DNA of 7,937 nt from CAZLMW01 sp964560875 (GTDB taxonomy: Bacteria; Myxococcota_A; UBA9042). Shown here in pieces: positions 1 through 5,271 of the stretch; the stretch's first letter is position 1; each line of letters begins with the position of its first letter. The position numbers were made by a program, and so were the translations under genes. Where the stretch lies: assembly GCA_964560875.1 (NCBI GenBank), contig CAZLMW010000207.1:1-7937 (forward strand). Direction: 5' to 3'. The notes under the pieces were generated by a model, which was given only the letters and a program-made list of their open reading frames with translations, did not search any database and was not told the DNA's origin.

Positions 1-1089
1 GTTCACACCGCTGCTGGGGCCAAGACCAAGGGCTGCTGCGCGGTTGCCCAGGACTGTGACGACGGCCTCGCGTGCACAGCCGACGCCTGCAACGCCAAAT
101 TCCAGTGCAAGTACGCGGTGATCGGCAAGGGTTGCTGCAAGACGGACGGCGAGTGCGACGACAACAACACCTGCACGGTGGACACCTGCAAGGACCACGC
201 GTGCAAGAACGTCAAACCGCCCGAAGGCTGCTGCAAGAACGACCTCGATTGCGACAACGGCGACCCTTGCAGCGTGGCCAGCTGCGTCGCCGGCGAATGC
301 CAGTTCAAGAAGTCGCCCAACTGCTGCAAATCCGACGCCGAATGCGACGACAAGGACACGTGCACCAACGACTTCTGCCTCGCGGGCAAGTGCAGCTACA
401 AGGCCAACGGCAAGTGCTGCAAGACCAACGCGCAATGCAACGACAGCGATAAATGCACGACCGACACCTGCTCGAACGGGCTGTGCAAGAACACCAAGAT
501 TCCGGGCTGTCAGCCGGCCACCGGCGGCAACAATTCGTGCGTCGGCAAGTGCGACAAGTTCGATCTGACGATGAAGTGCTCCTGCATGTCGTACTGCAAG
601 CTGCTTGGCAATTGCTGCGGTGACTACGACAATGTGTGCAAGGGCGGCGGAACCGCGGCCAGCTGCAAAGGCAAGTGCGGCCAGGCCGGTGGGCTCGGAC
701 AGTGCTCGTGTTCGTCGACGTGCACCATCCTCGGCAGCTGCTGCAGCGACTACAAGACCCAGTGCGGCGGCTCATCGGGCGGCGGGTCGACCAACAGCTG
801 CAAGGGCAAGTGCGGCACCCCGTACTCGTCGCTGAACAAGTGCCAGTGCGACAAGGGCTGCAAGAACGTCAAGGACTGCTGCTCGGACTACGACGCGGTC
901 TGTGGCGGCGGCAGTTCGTCGGGCGGGAGCTCTTCTGGTGGCTCGTCCGGCGGCGGGCTGTGCAAGGGCGGGATCAACTCGTGCAAGGGCCGCTGCAGCA
1001 AGTTCACAAGCGGCGCCACGTGCCAGTGCGACTCCAGCTGCAAGGCGCTCAAAGACTGTTGCCCCGATATCGACAGCTGCTGCCCGTAG
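1..1089 (+). CDS. Secreted Cys-rich repeat protein with four somatomedin-B-like domains (5' end missing)
   Basis: The frame is open from base 1, so the start and any signal peptide lie upstream; 362 codons are visible before TAG. Residues 12-170 contain five 31-33-residue repeats of the form CC-x5-C-[DN]-x3-C-[TS]-x3-C-x4/5-C, similar to Dickkopf N-terminal or EB-like disulfide modules. Residues 178-362 contain four copies of C-x3-C-x8/9-C-x-C-x3-C-x5-CC-x5-C, the somatomedin B cysteine pattern, three of them with the typical CC-x-DY. Ser/Gly-rich linkers separate the last domains (18 residues of G/S at 302-319). The cysteine density implies an oxidised, extracytoplasmic protein. In animals somatomedin B domains mediate protein-protein binding (vitronectin, ENPP family); the ligand here is unknown. 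The next gene carries the same N-terminal repeat type, so the two are probably paralogues. An enzymatic role is unlikely. I am confident in the domain pattern but cannot assign a function. Confidence 0.9.
   Translation, partial: VHTAAGAKTKGCCAVAQDCDDGLACTADACNAKFQCKYAVIGKGCCKTDGECDDNNTCTVDTCKDHACKNVKPPEGCCKNDLDCDNGDPCSVASCVAGECQFKKSPNCCKSDAECDDKDTCTNDFCLAGKCSYKANGKCCKTNAQCNDSDKCTTDTCSNGLCKNTKIPGCQPATGGNNSCVGKCDKFDLTMKCSCMSYCKLLGNCCGDYDNVCKGGGTAASCKGKCGQAGGLGQCSCSSTCTILGSCCSDYKTQCGGSSGGGSTNSCKGKCGTPYSSLNKCQCDKGCKNVKDCCSDYDAVCGGGSSSGGSSSGGSSGGGLCKGGINSCKGRCSKFTSGATCQCDSSCKALKDCCPDIDSCCP
34..510 (+). repeat. Five tandem CC-C-C-C-C disulfide repeats
   Basis: Five consecutive six-cysteine units begin at codons for CCAVAQDC, CCKTDGEC, CCKNDLDC, CCKSDAEC and CCKTNAQC. 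Each continues with a short acidic turn (CDDG, CDDN, CDNG, CDDK or CNDS) and a C-[TS]-x-x-x-C step. No unit has lost a cysteine. The copies differ substantially in sequence, so this is an old protein repeat and not a recent DNA tandem duplication. Confidence 0.85.
532..1086 (+). repeat. Four tandem somatomedin-B-like domains
   Basis: The domains lie at about 532-639, 661-765, 793-903 and 976-1086. Each opens with [NAS]-x-C-x-G-[KR]-C (SCVGKC, SCKGKC, SCKGKC, SCKGRC) and has eight cysteines in the somatomedin B order, with CC-x-D-Y at the end of the first three (CCGDY, CCSDY, CCSDY). The fourth reads CCPDIDSCCP: it lacks the Tyr and carries a ninth cysteine beside the stop codon. Assignment rests on cysteine spacing plus the CKGRC and CCxDY motifs. 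Confidence 0.8.
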
Positions 1090-1128
1090 CGGTCACTTCT
1101 CGTCGCCTCCACGATTCCCCGGGTTCCC

Positions 1129-2676
1129 GTGCAGCACTACGTTCGGACAATCGCGATCCTGTGCGCCGTCGTCGGTCTGTCGGTGACCGTCGCGGCATGT
1201 TCCGCAGAGCGGCCCGATGATGGCCCCGAGTGCACGACGTGGAAGCAATGCCACGGGGGCCTGGCCTGCATGGATGGCACCTGCGACAACTGCTCGAACG
1301 CCAAACAATGTGGCGGCTACCAGTGCCTGGCCGGGCGTTGCCAAGATGGGGTCGGGTGCGACTGCTTCGTCGACTCCGAATGCACCAAGGAACAGCCGCT
1401 GTGCGCTGGCTATGATCCGATCGGTGAGCCGGCTTGCAAGATCACGGCGGAGTGCGACGACGGCCTGCCGTGCACCGAAGACAAGTGCCTCGACGGCCGC
1501 TGCAAGTTTCTGCCGCTCGAAGACATCGAAAGCTCCGCCCACTGGTGTTGCCGGGTCGACGCCGACTGCATCGACGGAAACCCGTGTACAAAAAAGACGT
1601 GCTCGAAAGCCTACGAGTGCAAGAAGAAGCCGATCGAGACGTGTTGCACCGTCGACGTGCAGTGTGACGACAAGGACCCCTGCACGGTCGATGCCTGCGA
1701 GGGATCCAAGTGCAGCAATATCAAGCACGGCCTGGCCTGCTGCGAGCACGACACCGACTGCGCGGACGACAACAAGTGCACGCTCGAGACGTGCGCCGGT
1801 GGTGGCTGCGTTTACCCGACAACTCCCGACCAACACTGTCCGTGTCATCAGCTCGCCGAATGCGACGACGACAACCCGTGCACGGCTGACTCGTGCATCG
1901 CAGGCCAATGCCGCTACGCCTTGCTGATCCAGGCGCTGACGTATAACCCCGCTTGCTGCAAGGACAACCTGGACTGCGAGGATGGCAGCGGGTCGACCCA
2001 GGACCGATGCATCTACAACCGCTGCGCCCACATCGAGCCTGCCGACTGCACGGCGAGCAAGACCTGCAACGACAACAACCCGTGCACGACCGATGAGTGT
2101 AAGGACGGCAAGTGCCGCCACGTGACAAAGGCGAACTGCTGCGCGACCGATCTGCACTGCGACGACGGCAACCCGTGTACGAGCGACTCGTGCGCCAAGT
2201 CGGCGTGCATCCACGCCGTCCTCACGAAGAAAGGCTGCTGTGCGACCAAGGCGGAGTGCAACGACGGTGAGAGCTGCACGATCGATCGGTGCCAGGAAAA
2301 CCAATGCTCGCATGCCCCGACCAAGGTCGGATGCTGCAGCCAGGACGACCACTGCGACGATGGCGACGCGTGCACCAAGGATGTGTGCAAATCCGGCTCT
2401 TGCGTGCACAGCAAGGCGTTCCCGGGATGCTGCGTGGCGGACAAGGAATGCGACGACGGCAAGGAGTGCACGGTCGACCGCTGCCAACTGGGCCACTGCG
2501 TCGCGAGCAAGAAACAAGGCTGCTGTACAAACAACGCGGGCTGCGACGACGGCAACAAGTGCACCGCAGACACCTGCTCAAAGAACGCGTGCAGTCACAA
2601 CAAGATCACCGGCTGCTGTTTTCATAGCGGCAATTGCGCCAAGGGTCAGTCGTGCGTTGCCGGCAAGTGCGCGTGA
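1129..2676 (+). CDS. Cysteine-rich repeat lipoprotein
   Basis: 515 residues from a GTG start. The start is chosen because it gives a clear lipoprotein signal: one Arg at position 6, a hydrophobic stretch (residues 8-23) and the lipobox VAAC with the acylated Cys at 24, followed by Ser. No good Shine-Dalgarno sequence precedes it. After an irregular Cys-rich segment (residues 35-103) come about twelve units of the CC-x5-C-DD-x2-x-CT-x3-C-x4-C type, then a short CC-x5-C-x5-C-x4-C tail at the C-terminus. By hand count the mature protein has 86 cysteines besides the lipidated one, an even number that fits full disulfide pairing. It is probably a rigid surface stalk or adhesin-like protein anchored to the outer membrane. 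That role is inferred; no catalytic motif is visible. It shares its repeat type with the gene 39 bases upstream and is likely co-transcribed or recently paralogous with it. Confidence 0.88.
   Translation: MQHYVRTIAILCAVVGLSVTVAACSAERPDDGPECTTWKQCHGGLACMDGTCDNCSNAKQCGGYQCLAGRCQDGVGCDCFVDSECTKEQPLCAGYDPIGEPACKITAECDDGLPCTEDKCLDGRCKFLPLEDIESSAHWCCRVDADCIDGNPCTKKTCSKAYECKKKPIETCCTVDVQCDDKDPCTVDACEGSKCSNIKHGLACCEHDTDCADDNKCTLETCAGGGCVYPTTPDQHCPCHQLAECDDDNPCTADSCIAGQCRYALLIQALTYNPACCKDNLDCEDGSGSTQDRCIYNRCAHIEPADCTASKTCNDNNPCTTDECKDGKCRHVTKANCCATDLHCDDGNPCTSDSCAKSACIHAVLTKKGCCATKAECNDGESCTIDRCQENQCSHAPTKVGCCSQDDHCDDGDACTKDVCKSGSCVHSKAFPGCCVADKECDDGKECTVDRCQLGHCVASKKQGCCTNNAGCDDGNKCTADTCSKNACSHNKITGCCFHSGNCAKGQSCVAGKCA
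1435..2673 (+). repeat. About twelve disulfide repeats plus a partial C-terminal unit
   Basis: Units begin at cysteine codons spaced 30-39 residues apart, from CKITAEC (1435) and CCRVDADC (1546) to CCTNNAGC near the end, followed by a truncated unit from 2614. The core CDDG-[NKDE]-x-CT recurs. Three units depart from six cysteines: the first lacks the first Cys of the CC pair, the unit at 1954 has Ser in place of the fourth Cys (GSGST), and the unit at 2047 has Asp-Cys instead of CC. The unit near 1836 has C-P-C. Confidence 0.85.
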
Positions 2677-2721
2677 CCGCGAGGGCCTCGGAGGAGACGG
2701 CCAATCGAGCCGATCTGGCGA

Positions 2722-2751
2722 TTGACACGTTTGCGGCGTGACTTCGACAAT
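2722..2751 (+). promoter_or_regulatory. Sigma-70-type promoter candidate upstream of the coiled-coil protein gene
   Basis: A perfect TTGACA (2722-2727) is followed after 18 bases by GACAAT (2746-2751), which matches TATAAT at four of six positions. It lies 50 bases before the ATG at 2802. A 6-bp inverted repeat (CAATCG at 2702-2707, CGATTG at 2719-2724) overlaps the -35 box and could be an operator, although its length is within chance. The only other promoter evidence is the change of gene type at this point. Confidence 0.45.
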
Positions 2752-2801
2752 CGGCGTCCTTAACTGATGGCGGGCCCTGACCAGTCCGCGGGAGACGGAA
2801 C

Positions 2802-3506
2802 ATGTTCGACCAGCTCAAGAACATCGCGGCGCGGCAAGTCGGCAAGGTGTTGTCATCCGAGCGCACCATCAAGGTGCTGTCCAACCCGCAGGTGCAGACC
2901 GCGATGATGAACGCGATCAACTTCCGGGCGACGGCGCGTGGTGCCGTTGAAAGTCGGCTGCAGGACGTCGCATCGGCGCTCGACCTCGTGACCGGTGAAG
3001 ACGTCGCGGTGCTCAAGCGCAAGATTCGCGACCTGGAAGACGAGGTGACAGATCTGCGGGATGACCTCGAGGAAGCCAACGATCGGGCGGACGGGGGCGG
3101 CGGTGGCATGACTGTCGAGCAGGCCAAGAAAGAGATCGAGGCGGGCGAGAGGCGGGCGGCGGAACGTATCACTGCGGAGATGGCGGTCGCTGACAGGGCT
3201 GCTGCGGACAAGGCTGCTGCAGAAGAGGCCGCTGTAGAAAAGGCCGCTGCAGAAAAAGACGCTGCCGAGAAAGCCGCCGCTGCGAAGAAGACGTCGGACG
3301 CGAAGAAAGCGACGACTGCGAAGAAGACGACTGCGAAGAAGACGACTGCGAAGAAGACGACTGCGGCGCGCAAGACAACAACCCGCAAGTCGGCGCCGAA
3401 GAAGGCGGCCAGTCGCAGGACAACGGCGCGAAAGACGCCAACGAAGAAGGCGCCGGCGAAGACAACGACGGCGAAAAAGAGCAGCGGTGGCGCGAGCAAC
3501 GTGTAG
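2802..3506 (+). CDS. Phasin-like coiled-coil protein with histone-H1-like tail
   Basis: 234 residues; ATG preceded by GGAGA with 6-base spacing. There is no signal peptide, so it is cytoplasmic. There are four parts. Residues 1-64 are a predicted helical N-terminal region. Residues 65-93 form a coiled coil with a clean heptad ladder (V68, L71, I75, L78, V82, L85, L89). Five glycines follow at 98-102. An Ala/Glu/Lys helix-prone region (128-162) is made of seven pentapeptides of the AAAEK type. The basic tail (about 163-227) is rich in Lys, Arg, Thr and Ala. Pseudomonas PhaF has a comparable plan, with a phasin domain, a leucine-zipper-like segment and an H1-like tail; it coats polyhydroxyalkanoate granules and binds DNA. 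By analogy this protein may link granules or membranes to the nucleoid. A nucleoid protein without phasin function is the main alternative. No PHA gene is in view. Confidence 0.85.
   Translation: MFDQLKNIAARQVGKVLSSERTIKVLSNPQVQTAMMNAINFRATARGAVESRLQDVASALDLVTGEDVAVLKRKIRDLEDEVTDLRDDLEEANDRADGGGGGMTVEQAKKEIEAGERRAAERITAEMAVADRAAADKAAAEEAAVEKAAAEKDAAEKAAAAKKTSDAKKATTAKKTTAKKTTAKKTTAARKTTTRKSAPKKAASRRTTARKTPTKKAPAKTTTAKKSSGGASNV
3183..3287 (+). repeat. Seven degenerate 15-bp units encoding AAAEK-type pentapeptides
   Basis: Codons 128-162 of the coiled-coil protein read AVADR, AAADK, AAAEE, AAVEK, AAAEK, DAAEK, AAAAK. The DNA copies vary at third positions (gct, gcc, gca, gcg), so protein-level selection appears to have kept the period while the DNA diverged. 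The segment should form a long charged single helix. Confidence 0.75.
3312..3365 (+). repeat. Perfect 15-bp tandem repeat, 3.6 copies (TTAKK)
   Basis: The unit acgactgcgaagaag occurs three times without mismatch at 3312-3326, 3327-3341 and 3342-3356, followed by its first nine bases at 3357-3365. It is in frame and encodes Thr-Thr-Ala-Lys-Lys. Exact identity contrasts with the neighbouring degenerate pentads and points to recent expansion by slippage. Copy number may vary between strains. Confidence 0.9.
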
Positions 3507-3511
3507 AGTGG

Positions 3512-3536
3512 CCGGCCCGGTTTCCTGCCGGGTTGG
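3512..3536 (+). terminator. GC-rich hairpin between the coiled-coil protein gene and def
   Basis: Bases 3512-3520 pair with 3528-3536 (seven G-C pairs and two G-U pairs) around a 7-base loop. There is no U run after the stem, so it is a weak intrinsic terminator at best. It may be an attenuator or mRNA-stabilising element. It ends only a few bases before the def ribosome-binding site (GGAG at 3540-3543). Confidence 0.35.
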
Positions 3537-3551
3537 GGCGGAGAAACGACG

Positions 3552-4106
3552 ATGAGTGTTCGAAACATCGTGGAGTGGCCAGCGCAGGTGCTCAAACAAC
3601 GGTGCGCGGAAGTCGAGACGTTCGACGCCGACCTGCACACCCTTGTCGACGATATGCGCGAGACGATGGTGACCGCCGACGGGCTCGGACTCGCCGCCAA
3701 CCAGGTCGGCGTCAGCAAGCGCGTCTTCGTGATGGGCATTCCCGAGGACGAGGAGGGCACCAAGACCGAATGGTTCGAGGTCATCAACCCCGTCATCACC
3801 AAGAAGTCGGGCGAGCAGCGCTTTGAAGAGGGCTGTCTGAGCTTTCCCGGTGTCACCGAAGCCGTTGTTCGCGCCGAGACGATTGAACTGACGTACCGCG
3901 ACCGCGACGGCAACGAGGTCGTGCGCGAGCTGGACGGCATCGCATCTGTGTGCGCGCAGCATGAGCTGGATCACCTCGACGGCGTCACGTTCCTCGACCG
4001 CTTATCGGCACTGAAACGACGACTGGCGCTGCGGGCCTACACCCGTGAACGACGCGCCCGCAAAGACGACGAGCGGTTCGAGGCCCTCGGCACCATCCGC
4101 CGCTAG
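3552..4106 (+). CDS. def: Peptide deformylase
   Basis: Removes the formyl group from the N-terminal formylmethionine of nascent proteins at the ribosome exit. At 184 residues it has a typical length. All three family motifs are present: GLGLAANQ (44-51), EGCLS (93-97) and QHELDHLDG (136-144). The metal ligands are therefore Cys95, His137 and His141, the catalytic base is Glu138, and Gln51 stabilises the transition state. The ATG is preceded by GGAG at 8-base spacing. The C-terminal helix is rich in Arg and Lys, as expected for contact with the ribosome. The gene is followed by fmt, whose product attaches the same formyl group, which is the common bacterial def-fmt arrangement. Here, however, the two are separated by 202 bases instead of the overlap or short gap that is usual. 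The enzyme should be active because no key residue is missing. Confidence 0.97.
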   Translation: MSVRNIVEWPAQVLKQRCAEVETFDADLHTLVDDMRETMVTADGLGLAANQVGVSKRVFVMGIPEDEEGTKTEWFEVINPVITKKSGEQRFEEGCLSFPGVTEAVVRAETIELTYRDRDGNEVVRELDGIASVCAQHELDHLDGVTFLDRLSALKRRLALRAYTRERRARKDDERFEALGTIRR

Positions 4107-4112
4107 TGGTCC
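4103..4112 (+). repeat. 10-bp direct repeat, left copy, carrying the def stop codon
   Basis: The sequence ctagtggtcc contains the def stop TAG (4104-4106) overlapped by a GTG (4106-4108). An exact second copy lies at 4306-4315. An inverted copy with one mismatch (ggaccactgg) lies at 4149-4158. Confidence 0.85.
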
Positions 4113-4305
4113 GGTTCCGTGGTCTTGATGAGTTGCCGGGCGTTGGTCGGACCACTGGTTTTCATCTGCAAGGGGCCTCGCGGGGGAGGCCCCACGTCCC
4201 GCGTTGTTTGGCAGCAGTGGGCGTCGTTTTCGTGCCTCACCCCAACCTCCGCTGCGCGGCTGTATCTCGTCGCCCTGAACTGACCGTTTCCCCGGCAACG
4301 AGACA
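4113..4305. mobile_element. Possible small insertion between def and fmt (no coding capacity recognised)
   Basis: 193 bases lie between two exact copies of a 10-bp sequence, as a target-site duplication would leave. Without the insert and one repeat copy, def and fmt would overlap by one base (TAGTG). The insert has an internal 8-bp hairpin (4172-4193), the pair GTTGCCGGG (4132-4140) / CCCGGCAAC (4291-4299) as inverted repeats near but not at its ends, and an arm at 4148-4156 complementary to 4105-4113. I find no convincing terminal inverted repeats and no transposase, so a MITE-like element is only one reading. A slippage-type duplication or an ordinary intergenic region with a chance repeat are the alternatives. 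Confidence 0.35.
4172..4193 (+). terminator. Strong GC hairpin in the def-fmt gap
   Basis: GGGGCCTC (4172-4179) pairs perfectly with GAGGCCCC (4186-4193) around a 6-base loop. There is no immediate U tract; the nearest T-rich stretch (gttgttt) begins about 10 bases later. It could reduce transcription into fmt or be part of the putative inserted element. Confidence 0.4.
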
Positions 4306-4315
4306 CTAGTGGTCC
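4306..4315 (+). repeat. 10-bp direct repeat, right copy, carrying the fmt start codon
   Basis: Exact second copy of ctagtggtcc. The GTG at 4309-4311 is the fmt start. Together with the copy at 4103-4112 it brackets the def-fmt gap precisely. Confidence 0.85.
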
Positions 4316-5271
4316 ATTCACAGGCGGCAAACCGGATCGCGTTGCTGGGCAGCCCGGATTTTGCCGTGGCGTCGCTGCGTGGGCTCATCGAGACCGGCGC
4401 GCACGTCGTTGGCGTGGTGACGCAGCCCGACAAGCCGGCGGGACGTGGCAAGAAGATGCGGCCGCCGCCGGTCAAGGTTTACGCCGAGTCGGTGGATCTG
4501 CCGGTGTTTCAGCCGGGGCGCATCCGTGGCGGGGTCTTGCGCCGATGGTTCGAGGACAATGCCGTCGATCTCGCGATCGTGGCTGCATACGGCAAGATCT
4601 TGACCCGCCCGATGCTCGCGGCGCCGCGACTTGGATGTGTAAACGTGCACGCGTCGCTGCTGCCTCGATGGCGAGGAGCGTCACCGATTCATCGCGCGAT
4701 CGCGGCCGGCGACCCCGAGTCGGGGGTCTGCCTGATGCAGATGGACACCGGCCTGGATACCGGTGCTGTGCTGGCCCGGATCGTCGTGCCGATCGATAAA
4801 CACGACACGTCCCAGACGCTGCACGACAAGCTGGCAACGGCCGGTGCAGAGCTGCTTGTCGATCGGTTGGATGCGCTGCTTGCCGGGGAACTGGAAGCGA
4901 CCCCACAAACCGAAGACGGCGCCACTTATGCGCCACTGCTTTGCAAGGCGGACGGCGAGATCGACTGGAAACAAGACGCACGCGGGGTCGATGCACACTT
5001 GCGCGCGATGACACCGTGGCCGGGCGCCTGGACAACGACCCCGGCGGGAGAGCGGTGGAAGGTCTTTGGCGACGGTTCAGCGGCGACGATCGGCGACGGA
5101 GAGCCGGGCACGTTGCTGGCAAGCGCCGATGGATGCGCGGTTGTCGCGTGCGCAAAAGGCGCGGTCCGAATCGCGGCCTTGCAGCGCCCTGGGAAGCGAC
5201 GGGCGGACGCGGCTTCCGTGCTACGAGGCGCCCGGATCGAGGTCGGGCAAACTCTCGGTGTGTCGCCATGA
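4309..5271 (+). CDS. fmt: Methionyl-tRNA formyltransferase
   Basis: Transfers a formyl group from 10-formyltetrahydrofolate to initiator Met-tRNA. It has 320 residues, close to the family norm of about 315. The N-terminal Rossmann-like formyltransferase domain starts with IALLGSPDFAV (10-20) and has the tRNA-contacting loop PDKPAGRGKK (40-49). The catalytic core is NVHASLLPRWRGASPIH (112-128), with Asn112 and His114, plus Asp150 in MDTGLDTG (145-152). The C-terminal domain shows KADGEIDW (213-220), MTPWPGAW (234-241) and a basic LQRPGKRR segment. The GTG start is chosen because homologues begin about eight residues before the LLGSPDF motif and because it sits in the duplicated TAGTG. The ribosome-binding site is weak (gag at 4300-4302). 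The stop overlaps the next start as ATGA, indicating translational coupling to a lipoprotein gene. Confidence 0.97.
   Translation: MVHSQAANRIALLGSPDFAVASLRGLIETGAHVVGVVTQPDKPAGRGKKMRPPPVKVYAESVDLPVFQPGRIRGGVLRRWFEDNAVDLAIVAAYGKILTRPMLAAPRLGCVNVHASLLPRWRGASPIHRAIAAGDPESGVCLMQMDTGLDTGAVLARIVVPIDKHDTSQTLHDKLATAGAELLVDRLDALLAGELEATPQTEDGATYAPLLCKADGEIDWKQDARGVDAHLRAMTPWPGAWTTTPAGERWKVFGDGSAATIGDGEPGTLLASADGCAVVACAKGAVRIAALQRPGKRRADAASVLRGARIEVGQTLGVSP

Noticed and set aside
34..510. Myxococcus cysteine-rich repeat (DUF4215-type) because of the CDDGN-like core
   Set aside because: That family has a CGDG...ECDDGN...DGC order and lacks the CC start and CT-x3-C step seen here. A distant relationship cannot be excluded.
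1093..2517. Long reverse-strand open frame of 474 codons antisense to the Cys-rich lipoprotein
   Set aside because: It arises from the repetitive TGC/GAC codon use of the forward gene, which leaves few stops on the opposite strand. It has no ribosome-binding site and no recognisable motif, while the forward frame has a lipoprotein signal and regular repeats.
1435..2673. Calcium-binding thrombospondin type 3 repeats suggested by the recurring CDDG and CDDN
   Set aside because: The DxDxDGxxDxxD calcium loop is absent. The acidic residues are a short turn between cysteines, and six cysteines per unit fit a disulfide module better.
1435..2673. Metallothionein-like metal binding
   Set aside because: An exported protein with regular, evenly paired cysteines and few CxC motifs fits disulfide bonding, not a reduced cytoplasmic metal cluster.
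2680..2690. Palindromic CGAGGGCCTCG after the Cys-rich lipoprotein as a terminator
   Set aside because: The two arms leave only a one-base loop and no T tract follows, so no stable hairpin of terminator type can form.
2606..3940. Reverse-strand open frame of 444 codons across the coiled-coil gene and def
   Set aside because: It overlaps two well-supported forward genes. Its Ser/Ala/Phe-rich runs are the complement of the Ala/Lys repeats.
4202..4210. Nine-base match CGTTGTTTG shared with 7924-7932, possibly a second copy of the def-fmt insert beginning at the window end
   Set aside because: A match this short can arise by chance, and flanking bases do not align. The window ends too soon to test it.
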